Shown here one piece after another: positions 1 through 7,230 of a stretch of 16,037 nt of DNA. Source of the stretch: an uncultured Lachnospiraceae bacterium (lineage in GTDB: Bacteria > Bacillota > Clostridia > Lachnospirales > Lachnospiraceae); assembly GCA_910577955.1 (NCBI GenBank), contig CAJTNC010000037.1, forward strand, positions 1-16,037, in the 5' to 3' direction. The translations under genes and the position numbers were made by a program. A model generated the notes under the pieces. That model saw only the letters and a list, made by a program, of their open reading frames with translations. It did not search any database and was not told the DNA's origin. Each line of letters opens with the position of its first letter. The first letter of the stretch is position 1.

Positions 1-69
1 TTAGTATGGAGGTCTGGTGGTTATTTTTCTATCCACTATCTTATTTGACGCTTACAATATTTTTCATAG

Positions 70-112
70 AAAAGGAGCTGCGCGCTAATTACTTAGTGCG
101 ACAGCTCCTTTT
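70..112 (-). terminator. Strong hairpin terminator of the EAL-domain gene
   Basis: An 11-bp arm (AAAAGGAGCTG, 70-80) pairs with 102-112. An inner 7-bp stem (82-88 with 93-99, one G-T pair) closes a 4-base loop, so the whole structure is a long, nearly unbroken hairpin. Read on the minus strand it lies 35 bases after the stop codon of the EAL gene and ends in TTTT. A-rich and T-rich flanks on both sides mean it could also stop plus-strand transcription entering from the left. Bases 1-69 hold no gene that I can support. Confidence 0.8.
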
Positions 113-146
113 AGCGTTCCAAGTGTTGTTTCGATTTAGAAGAAAA

Positions 147-3065
147 TCATTTGGATGCAGTGTTTTCCGCCAAAAAAGTCTCGAATTCGCTTTCGGGTAT
201 CGGTCTGGCATAGCGGTAACCCTGAGCCACGTTTGCGCCGATTTCGTGCATCAGTTCCACATCCGAATCGGTTTCTATACCCTCACAGACGATCTGGGCA
301 TTCAAATCGCCGGCCATATCGACAATTCGTTTCATGATTTTTACCTGCCGCTCCCTGTCCGTCTGATTGAGCAGGAAAGAGCGATCCAGCTTGATGACGG
401 AAGCGGGTATCTTTTCGATGACGCCAAGGGAGGAGTAACCCGATCCGAAATCATCGATGGACAGGCGGATGCCTCTGACATAGAGATCCCGCATAGTCTG
501 TTCCGCCATTTCCTGCTGGAATTCTTCCATGACGACAGTCTCTGTGACTTCAACTTCGATCAATTCTTTCGGAATTTGGTTTTCGTCCATAATGCTGACC
601 AGATGCTCCACAAATCCGGGCCTTGTAAAGTGGATTCTGGAAAAATTGCAGGAGATCGTGACGACTGCCTCGCCCTGATCAAGGCGCCTGCGCAGCATCC
701 GGCACACACAGCTGAATACAAAGAAATCAAGTTCTGTCACTTTCCCGGTCTGTTCATAGTAGGGAACAAAGAACCCCGGGGATCTGACCAGACCGGAAGC
801 GGTGGGATCCACAAAGCGGACTAAGGCTTCCGCACCGACAATTTTTTCCGTGCGGACATCAACTTTCGCCTGATAGTAGGTTGTGAAGTTGTCTTCAATG
901 TCGATGGAATCCAACAGTTTCTGCTGTTCATGCCGCTCGATAACATTTTTTTCAAGATCCGAATCAAAGATTTTGATTTTTTCCGTTCCGCCGATCGGAA
1001 TAAAATCAAGAGCCTGAATTGCACAGGCGATAGCGCTGTGTATGTCAATATTGTCGGAAGGAATAAAACGAAGTCCGGCATGAAGCTCAATGCTGTTGCC
1101 TATCTTGGAGAGAATATACTCCTCGGCGAGACGGCAGATGTTTTGCAGCCGTTCCGCAATGGGCCCCAGTTCCGAGGACAGCATCAGCACAAAGTGATCT
1201 CCGTCGGCTTTAGCGCAGATCTCATTTCTGCTCTGTACACAAAGGGTTAATTCTTCAGATATGGCCTCTAACAATTTCTGGCTGCTGTCCCAGCCATAGA
1301 CGACTTTATACCGCTGAAATTGAACAATATTGAAATAGGCGATGGCATATGTATGTTTTCCTTTGTCGGCGTCTATCAGCTTCTGACCGGAATAGATCAA
1401 ATAGTTGAGATTCCAAATGTTGAAATCCATATCCTTGTACATCAGTTTCTGTATTTTTTTGGTGTCCCGGAAAATATGCGCGGCAACAAGGACGGCGGTG
1501 GTAAGCAATGTCAGGAGGATGGCAATAATGGCAAAGCTATGATCTGCAACGAACTGGCTCATACTGCCTACCGCATAGAGATTGCGCTCCATCATATAAT
1601 CACTGACTGCGCGGGCGTCTATCGTCATGAGAACTTTGCTCAAGATGCCGGCAAGCTGTGTGTCTGTACTGCGCACGGTCATGGCAACGCCGTGCTCCTG
1701 ATTCAGAACCCGTCTGATTTCCAGATTATAATGATGCATTTCCGAACTTAACTGATATTCAGCCAGATAGCCGTCGCACAGCGCTGCATCGGCCTTTTTC
1801 TCCCTGACTGCATCCAGACAGTCCAACTGTGTGTCAAAGATCAACAGTTCGGCATTGCTTTCGTTCTCCAGCACGAGTCGGGCTTCTTCTTCCAGATATT
1901 TTACTGCGGCGAGCGTATGGATATGGCTGGTTTCCACATTTTTTTCCATAACCAACAGGAGAGGGATCTGTGTGTATTCCCTCAGTCGTGTCAGATTGTT
2001 TTCGGCGGTCTCTTCATTTGTGTGGACGCAGTATGACATTACATCGATGGAACCTTCCGCGAGAGCCTCGCTGGCTTGATCCGGACTTTCCAGTTTTTTC
2101 CACTCCAAGGTAAGCCCGGTGAGACCTGCGATATTTTCAAGCAGTTCACGGGTGAGTCCGCTGCAGGCACCCTGATCTTCGTAGATAAAGGGATAGTACC
2201 CGTCGAAATAACCTACTACGACAGGGCCGGAATTTTTGATAAATTCTTTTTCTTCGGTTGTAAATACGATGGTTTTATCGAGACGGCTCTGATAATATGT
2301 ATTCATCAGCTCCGCTTCCAAAGCCGGTTCGTGCATTTTCATATCCGCAATGGCCTGATCCAGTTCCCGCATGACGTTATCGTTGCCCGGATAACTGATA
2401 TAATAGAAAGGTCTGGGCGCAAAACGGCCGATCAGGCGTTGACCCTCGCGGACTTCCATGAAAGTGTGGACCAACGCGTCGATCTCCCCGTCCTCTAAAG
2501 CCTGTTGAAGGTCGGCGGTGGTGTCATACTCTATTATTTTGGGTGCAATAATACCGTTGTCCCATAAATAGTGCATGAATTCGCTGCGGCGAACATAAGT
2601 TTTCACCATGCCGTAGGTGATGTCCTTCATAGCTGTGAAGTCTTCATAGGCAAGACCGCTGTCCTTGTCCGATGCGATAATGCCAAAGGTATAGCCGCTG
2701 GCAAGATCTGCGTACTGGAAAGTTCTGGCCCTCTCGGCGGAGTATTGGGCGCTTCCCACCAGATCCACCTTTTTTTCGGACAAAAGGGAGAGGGCTTCAT
2801 CCCAGCTTCCGCACTCCACATATTCCACTTTCCAGTCCACATATTTGGTCAGATTTTCCAGATAATCCACGTCCATACCGCTGAGGGTGCCGTCCTCGCT
2901 TTTGTTATGATATCCATCCATTGGAAAAAAGGCCACTTTTACATGTCTTTTATTTGACGCCTTTACGGTATCGGGATGCGGGGCTGCAGACAGCCAGATC
3001 CCGGCGCTGATGCACAGACAGACTATAGTACTAATTATAAAACGCATTCTTTTTGTATGAAACAT
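147..3065 (-). CDS. Membrane-bound EAL-domain c-di-GMP phosphodiesterase with two periplasmic binding domains
   Basis: The 972-residue product has an N-terminal signal/anchor helix (about 9-28). Two tandem SBP_bac_3-like extracytoplasmic domains follow (about 40-262 and 280-490), then one membrane helix (about 509-530), a GGDEF-type domain (about 565-705) and a C-terminal EAL domain (about 720-965). The GGDEF signature is degraded to DGDHF (621-625), so cyclase activity is unlikely. The EAL domain keeps the expected catalytic and metal residues: E746 (EAL), N807, E842, D871-D872, K892, E928 and Q948. The predicted role is hydrolysis of cyclic di-GMP to pGpG, controlled by an extracellular amino-acid-like ligand; the ligand is unknown. 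I chose the ATG at 3065 because a GGGGGAGGGG ribosome site lies just upstream and the protein then starts with a clean MFHTKRMRF signal segment. An in-frame upstream ATG at 3128 lies upstream of the -10 box and would not be transcribed. Confidence 0.9.
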   Translation of the reverse strand: MFHTKRMRFIISTIVCLCISAGIWLSAAPHPDTVKASNKRHVKVAFFPMDGYHNKSEDGTLSGMDVDYLENLTKYVDWKVEYVECGSWDEALSLLSEKKVDLVGSAQYSAERARTFQYADLASGYTFGIIASDKDSGLAYEDFTAMKDITYGMVKTYVRRSEFMHYLWDNGIIAPKIIEYDTTADLQQALEDGEIDALVHTFMEVREGQRLIGRFAPRPFYYISYPGNDNVMRELDQAIADMKMHEPALEAELMNTYYQSRLDKTIVFTTEEKEFIKNSGPVVVGYFDGYYPFIYEDQGACSGLTRELLENIAGLTGLTLEWKKLESPDQASEALAEGSIDVMSYCVHTNEETAENNLTRLREYTQIPLLLVMEKNVETSHIHTLAAVKYLEEEARLVLENESNAELLIFDTQLDCLDAVREKKADAALCDGYLAEYQLSSEMHHYNLEIRRVLNQEHGVAMTVRSTDTQLAGILSKVLMTIDARAVSDYMMERNLYAVGSMSQFVADHSFAIIAILLTLLTTAVLVAAHIFRDTKKIQKLMYKDMDFNIWNLNYLIYSGQKLIDADKGKHTYAIAYFNIVQFQRYKVVYGWDSSQKLLEAISEELTLCVQSRNEICAKADGDHFVLMLSSELGPIAERLQNICRLAEEYILSKIGNSIELHAGLRFIPSDNIDIHSAIACAIQALDFIPIGGTEKIKIFDSDLEKNVIERHEQQKLLDSIDIEDNFTTYYQAKVDVRTEKIVGAEALVRFVDPTASGLVRSPGFFVPYYEQTGKVTELDFFVFSCVCRMLRRRLDQGEAVVTISCNFSRIHFTRPGFVEHLVSIMDENQIPKELIEVEVTETVVMEEFQQEMAEQTMRDLYVRGIRLSIDDFGSGYSSLGVIEKIPASVIKLDRSFLLNQTDRERQVKIMKRIVDMAGDLNAQIVCEGIETDSDVELMHEIGANVAQGYRYARPIPESEFETFLAENTASK

Positions 3066-3101
3066 ATAACCCCTCCCCCGACTCGAAAACAAGTCTTGTA
3101 T

Positions 3102-3130
3102 ATTATAGCATATAGGGAGAGCGCACACAA
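3102..3130 (-). promoter_or_regulatory. Sigma-A promoter of the EAL-domain gene
   Basis: On the minus strand there is an extended -10, TGCTATAAT (TATAAT at 3102-3107), 17 bases after a weak -35, TTGTGT (3125-3130). The perfect extended -10 compensates for the poor -35. Transcription would start near 3095, about 30 bases before the start codon at 3065. A short dyad (CACAA 3126-3130, TTGTG 3138-3142) overlaps the -35. Confidence 0.65.
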
Positions 3131-3165
3131 TGTTTTCTTGTGCATTTTGCTGTTTTGGAGAGCGC
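3116..3165. repeat. Direct repeat GGAGAGCGC flanking a dyad at the EAL promoter
   Basis: GGAGAGCGC occurs at 3116-3124 and again at 3157-3165, 41 bases apart, about four helical turns. The first copy lies in the promoter spacer and the second upstream of the -35. The CACAA/TTGTG dyad lies between them. This could be a regulator site, but two 9-base copies are weak evidence. Confidence 0.35.
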
Positions 3166-3208
3166 TCGGGTGTGAATGACGGACGAAGTGCGGCAGTATC
3201 CGAAGAAA

Positions 3209-3236
3209 TAAAAAAATCGGGAAAAACCCCGATTTA
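3209..3236 (-). terminator. Intrinsic terminator of the tRNA-Ser gene
   Basis: On the minus strand the sequence after the tRNA reads AAATCGGG, a short T-rich loop, CCCGATTT and then a run of T. The arms are 3228-3235 and 3214-3221, and the T tract lies at 3211-3216. It begins only a few bases after the mature 3' end of the tRNA, so the tRNA is a single-gene transcript and should not read into the EAL gene. Confidence 0.85.
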
Positions 3237-3239
3237 AGA

Positions 3240-3327
3240 CGGAGATGGAGAGATTTGAACTCTCGCGCCGGTTGCCCGACCTACCGCATTTCGAGTGCGG
3301 ACCCTTCAGCCACTTGGGTACATCTCC
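3240..3327 (-). tRNA. tRNA-Ser (anticodon CGA)
   Basis: The minus strand folds into a class II tRNA of 88 bases. The acceptor stem is GGAGATG (3327-3321) with CATCTCC (3247-3241), and the discriminator base is G at 3240. The anticodon stem CCGCA/TGCGG closes the loop CTCGAAA, giving anticodon CGA, which reads UCG. A long variable arm with stem GTCGG/CCGGC is typical of serine. The T arm is GAGAG-TTCAAAT-CTCTC. CCA is not encoded. Confidence 0.95.
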
Positions 3328-3340
3328 AAAAACTGTAACT

Positions 3341-3369
3341 ATTATAACGGCTTTAGGGGAAACAGTCAA
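3341..3369 (-). promoter_or_regulatory. Promoter of the tRNA-Ser gene
   Basis: On the minus strand TTGACT (3364-3369) is followed by a 17-base spacer and a perfect TATAAT (3341-3346). The -10 ends 13 bases before the mature tRNA 5' end, leaving a very short leader for RNase P to remove. It diverges from the phosphofructokinase promoter about 60 bases away. Confidence 0.85.
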
Positions 3370-3426
3370 ATTATATTTTGAAAAAGTTGCACGAAAAAAT
3401 CTTTGATTTTTCAGCAGATTAAAATA

Positions 3427-3455
3427 TTGTGATGAGGAAAAAAATACTATATAAT
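3427..3455 (+). promoter_or_regulatory. Candidate promoter of the pfk-dnaX unit
   Basis: TTGTGA (3427-3432, 4 of 6 consensus bases), a 17-base spacer and a perfect TATAAT (3450-3455). The predicted start near 3462 gives a leader of about 77 bases. That leader contains a 9-base direct repeat, CAGTAAAAC, at 3465-3473 and 3505-3513. No riboswitch fold is evident. Confidence 0.6.
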
Positions 3456-3538
3456 ATTAAAGGACAGTAAAACGGTAAAGGTTGACGGGTAAAAAGAGGG
3501 AAAGCAGTAAAACAAACAGTATGAAGGAGGAATTAAGA

Positions 3539-4612
3539 ATGAAGCGAATCGGTATGCTTACCAGCGGCGGCGACTGTCAGGCATTGAACGCGGCGATGAG
3601 GGGCGTAGTGAAATGTCTGGCCTGCAGCGGAGAACCTGTGGAGATCTATGGATTTTTAGAGGGATACAAGGGACTGATCTACGGTAATTTCAGAATGCTC
3701 ACAGGCGCAGACTTCTCCGGCATCCTGACAAAAGGCGGTACAATTTTAGGCAGTTCCAGAACACCGTTCAAACTGATGCGGGAGCCGGATGAGAACGGGC
3801 TGGACAAAGTGGAGGCAATGAAGCAAAATTATTATAAGCTGCGTCTTGACTGTCTTGTGATCTTAGGCGGAAACGGAACCCACAAGACGGCAAACATGCT
3901 GAGAGAAGAAGGACTGAATGTGGTGACGCTGCCAAAGACTATCGACAACGACCTTTGGGGAACGGACATGACTTTCGGTTTCCAGAGCGCGGTGAATATT
4001 GCGACGGACTGCATCGACTGTATACATACCACGGCGGCTTCCCACGGACGTGTGTTTATCGTGGAGGTGATGGGGCATAAAGTCGGCTACCTGACACTGA
4101 ACGCGGGTATGGCAGGCGGAGCGGACATCATTTTGATTCCTGAGATTCCGTATGATATAAATAAGGTAGTAGATGCTATCAACAAGCGCTCGGAGCGCGG
4201 CAGCAAATTTACGATACTGGCGGTGGCGGAAGGCGCGATCTCTAAAGAGAATGCGGCGCTCTCCAAGAAAGAATTAAAAAAGAAAATGGCGGATTACAAA
4301 TACCCGTCGGTTTCTTATGAAATTGCGGAAAAGATTCAGAAGAAAACAGGGCTTGACGTGCGGGTTACGGTGCCCGGCCATACCCAGAGAGGCGGAAGCC
4401 CCTGTCCTTATGACCGTGTGTTTGCAAGCAGACTTGGCGCGGAAGCGGGCCGCCTGATTTTAAAGGGAGAGTACGGCTTCATGGTGGGATATAGAAACCG
4501 TGAGATCGTGAAAGTGCCGCTTGAGGATGTTGCGGGCAAGCTGAAAATGGTTGCGCCGGACTCCGATATTATCAGAGAAGCAAAGATGCTCGGCATCAGC
4601 TTTGGAGATTAA
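3539..4612 (+). CDS. pfkA: 6-phosphofructokinase, probably ATP-dependent
   Basis: This enzyme phosphorylates fructose 6-phosphate to fructose 1,6-bisphosphate, the committed step of glycolysis, in the cytoplasm. The 357-residue protein opens with the nucleotide loop TSGGDCQALN (8-17). GGNGT (110-114) keeps the glycine that is associated with ATP use rather than pyrophosphate. PKTIDND (132-138) contains the catalytic aspartate D136, but its lysine is typical of the pyrophosphate/mixed subgroup. SHGR (168-171), EVMGH (176-180) and GHTQRGGSPCPYDR (280-293) form the fructose-phosphate site. A histidine stands where E. coli has the arginine of MGR. The ATG at 3539 follows GAAGGAGG (3523-3530); an in-frame TTG at 3482 lacks such a site. 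dnaX follows after 31 bases. Pyrophosphate use cannot be excluded from sequence alone. Confidence 0.9.
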   Translation: MKRIGMLTSGGDCQALNAAMRGVVKCLACSGEPVEIYGFLEGYKGLIYGNFRMLTGADFSGILTKGGTILGSSRTPFKLMREPDENGLDKVEAMKQNYYKLRLDCLVILGGNGTHKTANMLREEGLNVVTLPKTIDNDLWGTDMTFGFQSAVNIATDCIDCIHTTAASHGRVFIVEVMGHKVGYLTLNAGMAGGADIILIPEIPYDINKVVDAINKRSERGSKFTILAVAEGAISKENAALSKKELKKKMADYKYPSVSYEIAEKIQKKTGLDVRVTVPGHTQRGGSPCPYDRVFASRLGAEAGRLILKGEYGFMVGYRNREIVKVPLEDVAGKLKMVAPDSDIIREAKMLGISFGD

Positions 4613-4643
4613 AATTTTATGTTAGACCGGAATGGAGAACCAT

Positions 4644-6218
4644 ATGTCATATACAGCGCTCTACCGTAAATTTCGTCCGCTCTGCTTTGAGGATGTAAAG
4701 GGACAGGAACATATTGTCACAACGCTGAAAAATCAGATCAGGGCAGAGCGGGTCGGGCATGCTTATCTGTTTACGGGTACAAGGGGAACCGGCAAAACCA
4801 CCATCGCAAAGATTCTGGCAAGGGCGGTGAACTGTGAAAATCCGAAGGATGGCAGCCCCTGCGGAGAGTGCGCTTCCTGTAAGCGCATTCTTGCCGGTGT
4901 GGGCGTAAATGTGATCGAAATGGATGCGGCATCCAATAACGGCGTGGAAGACGTGAGGGGAATCGTAGAAGATATTTCCTATTCGCCGGCGGAGGGAAAG
5001 TATAAAGTGTATATTATCGACGAAGTGCACATGCTTTCCCCGTCGGCTTTTAACGCGCTCTTAAAGACGTTGGAGGAGCCGCCGGCTTATGTGATCTTTA
5101 TTTTGGCGACGACGGAAGTGCATAAAATACCGATCACGATACTGTCCCGCTGCCAGCGGTATGATTTTAAGAGGATTTCCATCGAGACGATCGCGGCCAG
5201 ACTCAGGGAACTGATGGAGAAAGAAAGCGTGCAGGTGCAGGATCGTGCGCTTTATTATATCGCTAAAACTGCTGACGGCTCCATGCGCGATGCGCTGAGC
5301 CTTTTGGAGAGGTGCGTTTCTTTTTATTATGGGGAGGAACTGACCTATGACAGAGCGCTGGAAGTGCTTGGGGCGGTGGATACCGATGTGTTCAGCAGAC
5401 TGTTTCGCAGCGTTTTGGAACAGGATGTGGCGGGCTGTATTTCCAAGCTGGAGGAACTGATCATGCAGGGGCGTGAACTGGTACAGTTTGTGGGGGATTT
5501 CACGTGGTACCTTCGCAATCTCCTTCTGATCAAAACCGCGGATACGGACGCCATGGAAGATGTGATCGACATGTCCTCCGACAATCTGAAAAAATTGAAA
5601 GAGGAAGCTCAGATGACAGATACCGGGACGATCATGCGTTATATCAGAGTCCTCTCGGAACTCTCCGGGCAGCTCAGACTGTCGGCGCAGAAGCGGATCA
5701 TGATCGAGATGACGCTGATTAAACTTTGCAGACCCCAGATGGAGAGTGATACGGAGTCTCTGGCTGACCGGGTGCGGACCTTGGAGCGAAAAGTAGAAAA
5801 AGGCATCCCGATTCAGAATATTTCTGCGGCAGGGGGAAGTTCGGCGCAGGGCGGAACGGCAAAAAACGACAAGGCTGTCAGGAAGGCTCCGCTTCCCGCG
5901 GCACTGCCGGAGGAGATCAGGCAGGTTGTGGATCGCTGGGGCAGTATCGCCGCCAATACGGAGCAGCCGATGAGGACGTACTTGCGGGGCGTGCGGCTGA
6001 GTATGGACAATGAAAACAGGCTGGTGCTTGCCAGTGCAGACCGCACGCAGTACGACTGGCTCTCCACGGAGGAGCACAAAGCGCAGGTCGAGGAGAGCAT
6101 AGCTGAGGCCATCGGAAAAAGGGTGGAAGTTCGTTTTGAGGCGGCGGAAGATGAGAGCGAACTGGAGGAGAACTACCCGGATCTGGGGATGATCCATATG
6201 GAGATTGAGGAGGAGTAG
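4644..6218 (+). CDS. dnaX: DNA polymerase III subunits gamma/tau
   Basis: This is the AAA+ clamp-loader ATPase that loads the sliding clamp and links it to the polymerase. The 524-residue protein shows YRKFRP at the N terminus, Walker A GTRGTGKT (45-52), a four-cysteine zinc module (C64, C73, C76, C79), Walker B IIDEVH (124-129), sensor 1 ATT (155-157) and the SRC motif (168-170). The collar domain follows to about residue 370. The C-terminal third is variable and polar, as is usual in Firmicutes. I chose the ATG at 4644 because GGAGA (4634-4638) is correctly spaced; the ATG at 4632 has no ribosome site. A possible slippery A-AAA-AAC lies at 5861-5867 (codons 406-408) near the end of the conserved region. 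The gene is probably co-transcribed with pfk. Confidence 0.95.
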   Translation: MSYTALYRKFRPLCFEDVKGQEHIVTTLKNQIRAERVGHAYLFTGTRGTGKTTIAKILARAVNCENPKDGSPCGECASCKRILAGVGVNVIEMDAASNNGVEDVRGIVEDISYSPAEGKYKVYIIDEVHMLSPSAFNALLKTLEEPPAYVIFILATTEVHKIPITILSRCQRYDFKRISIETIAARLRELMEKESVQVQDRALYYIAKTADGSMRDALSLLERCVSFYYGEELTYDRALEVLGAVDTDVFSRLFRSVLEQDVAGCISKLEELIMQGRELVQFVGDFTWYLRNLLLIKTADTDAMEDVIDMSSDNLKKLKEEAQMTDTGTIMRYIRVLSELSGQLRLSAQKRIMIEMTLIKLCRPQMESDTESLADRVRTLERKVEKGIPIQNISAAGGSSAQGGTAKNDKAVRKAPLPAALPEEIRQVVDRWGSIAANTEQPMRTYLRGVRLSMDNENRLVLASADRTQYDWLSTEEHKAQVEESIAEAIGKRVEVRFEAAEDESELEENYPDLGMIHMEIEEE

Positions 6219-6239
6219 GACTATGGTTTTACTCCTTTT
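6208..6239 (+). terminator. Possible terminator of the pfk-dnaX unit
   Basis: AGGAGTA (6211-6217) pairs with TACTCCT (6230-6236), and three further pairs, two of them wobble, extend the stem outward. TTTTG follows the right arm. The left arm overlaps the dnaX stop codon, and the loop of 12 bases is rather large. On the minus strand no T run follows, so it would act in the dnaX direction only. Confidence 0.45.
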
Positions 6240-6264
6240 GTATTCGTATAAAGCCCATTCAAAT

Positions 6265-6666
6265 TTATTCTATATCTTTCGGCAGTATCTTATCTCCGAA
6301 ATATTGAGTCAGCATCAGTACTAATGCACTACATGCAAGAATCCCATCTATAATTCCGGCGGGCAGTAAAAACATCATTAAAACCATTGTTATAATGCAA
6401 TTGATTATGGAAAGTATAAATCCCCACATCCTGTTTCTCAATAATCCGATTGCGCCGACGGTTCGCACTGCGCCGTAGATAGCGCCCATGACGATCATCA
6501 TATTCAGATTATCTTGAAAGTATGGGAGTTTAAATGAAAAATATTGTCCTATATCAAACTTATCATTTCCCAAAATCATAACAGGTATAAAACAGAACAT
6601 ACCGCCGATTTCCATAAATACGCCATGAATAATCATGATAAATGCAGCTATCTTATATCTTCTCAT
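6265..6666 (-). CDS. Small four-helix membrane protein of unknown function
   Basis: The 133-residue product is strongly hydrophobic, with likely membrane helices at about 6-32, 54-76, 80-100 and 104-122. It starts with the basic MRRYK and ends in a short polar tail, KILPKDIE. I do not recognise its family; no catalytic or metal motif is visible. It is very probably a real gene: AAAGGAG (6677-6683) lies 10 bases upstream of the ATG, and a near-consensus promoter lies at 6735-6763. It is transcribed against its neighbours, between dnaX and ebfC, which are normally adjacent in Firmicutes. It is clearly AT-richer than either neighbour. Both points suggest a later insertion, possibly by horizontal transfer, though no repeats or mobility gene mark the edges. 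Confidence 0.8.
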   Translation of the reverse strand: MRRYKIAAFIMIIHGVFMEIGGMFCFIPVMILGNDKFDIGQYFSFKLPYFQDNLNMMIVMGAIYGAVRTVGAIGLLRNRMWGFILSIINCIITMVLMMFLLPAGIIDGILACSALVLMLTQYFGDKILPKDIE

Positions 6667-6734
6667 AATATAACAACTCCTTTTTCGACAGATGCGATTT
6701 TTCTTAAATATACGTATTAAAACATGTTCTTTAA

Positions 6735-6763
6735 ATTATGTTCTATCAAAAAAATAATGTCAA
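6735..6763 (-). promoter_or_regulatory. Strong promoter of the small membrane-protein gene
   Basis: On the minus strand a perfect -35 TTGACA (6758-6763), a 17-base spacer and CATAAT (6735-6740, 5 of 6). Two copies of ATGTTCT (plus strand, 6724-6730 and 6738-6744) lie 14 bases apart over the -10 and start region and could be a repressor site. The leader would be about 60 bases. Confidence 0.75.
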
Positions 6764-6818
6764 GAGACATCAAATAAAAACTGTAAATTATGCATTTTGG
6801 TGCGCGACAAGATTTGGG

Positions 6819-6847
6819 TTTACGAAAACAGGATTTTGCGGTAGAAT
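6819..6847 (+). promoter_or_regulatory. Candidate promoter of the ebfC-recR operon
   Basis: TTTACG (6819-6824, 4 of 6), a 17-base spacer and TAGAAT (6842-6847, 5 of 6), about 40 bases before the ebfC start. A separate promoter is expected here because the divergent membrane gene cuts ebfC off from transcription through dnaX. Confidence 0.5.
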
Positions 6848-6888
6848 CATCATATGTAACTATATTAAAAGTCGGCGGAGGAAATAAT

Positions 6889-7230
6889 ATGGCAAAACGA
6901 GGCGGTTATCCGGGCGGCATGATGGGGATGCCGGGAAATATGAACAATCTGATGAAGCAGGCGCAGAGAATGCAGCGCCAGTTGGAGGAGAGTCAGAAAG
7001 AACTGGAGACGAAAGAGTTCACGGCGAAAGCCGGCGGCGGTGCGGTGGAAGTGACTGTGACCGGTAAAAAGGAACTCACGAAAATAAAACTTTCCGAGGA
7101 AGCGGTGGATCCGGAGGATATCGAGACATTGGAAGATATGATCATGGCGGCAGTGAATGAGGCGATTAAACAGGCGGATGCTGCGAACGGAGAGCTGATG
7201 GGCAAAATGACAGGGGGATTATCCTTCTGA
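6889..7230 (+). CDS. ebfC: YbaB/EbfC family nucleoid-associated protein
   Basis: A small DNA-binding protein of 113 residues, the usual family length, known to bind DNA as a dimer and to sit next to recR. The N-terminal glycine/methionine-rich segment (about 4-20) is followed by a long helix NLMKQAQRMQRQLEESQKEL (20-39). The family core follows: AGGGAVEVTVTGKKELTKIKL (48-68), then an acidic segment and a C-terminal helix. I chose the ATG at 6889 because GGAGG (6877-6881) precedes it; a longer frame from 6790 has no ribosome site and begins before the promoter. Its TGA stop shares one base with the recR start codon, so the two are probably translationally coupled. Confidence 0.93.
   Translation: MAKRGGYPGGMMGMPGNMNNLMKQAQRMQRQLEESQKELETKEFTAKAGGGAVEVTVTGKKELTKIKLSEEAVDPEDIETLEDMIMAAVNEAIKQADAANGELMGKMTGGLSF

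Noticed and set aside
51..62. CTTACAATATT near the left edge, like half of the operator at 12576-12589
   Set aside because: The second half (TGTAA) is missing and no transporter gene follows in the window; a chance match in AT-rich DNA.
6..824. A 272-codon plus-strand frame at the left edge
   Set aside because: It runs antisense to the EAL domain and through the terminator hairpin; its protein has no recognisable domain.
3395..3411. AAAAATC-TTT-GATTTTT inverted repeat between the two divergent promoters
   Set aside because: Only one G-C pair in an A/T-tract hairpin with a 3-base loop; more likely an AT-rich promoter spacer than a terminator.
5061..6197. A 378-codon open frame on the minus strand across dnaX
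   Set aside because: It lies fully antisense to a certain dnaX gene, is rich in His, Arg and Pro as shadow frames are, and has no recognisable domain.
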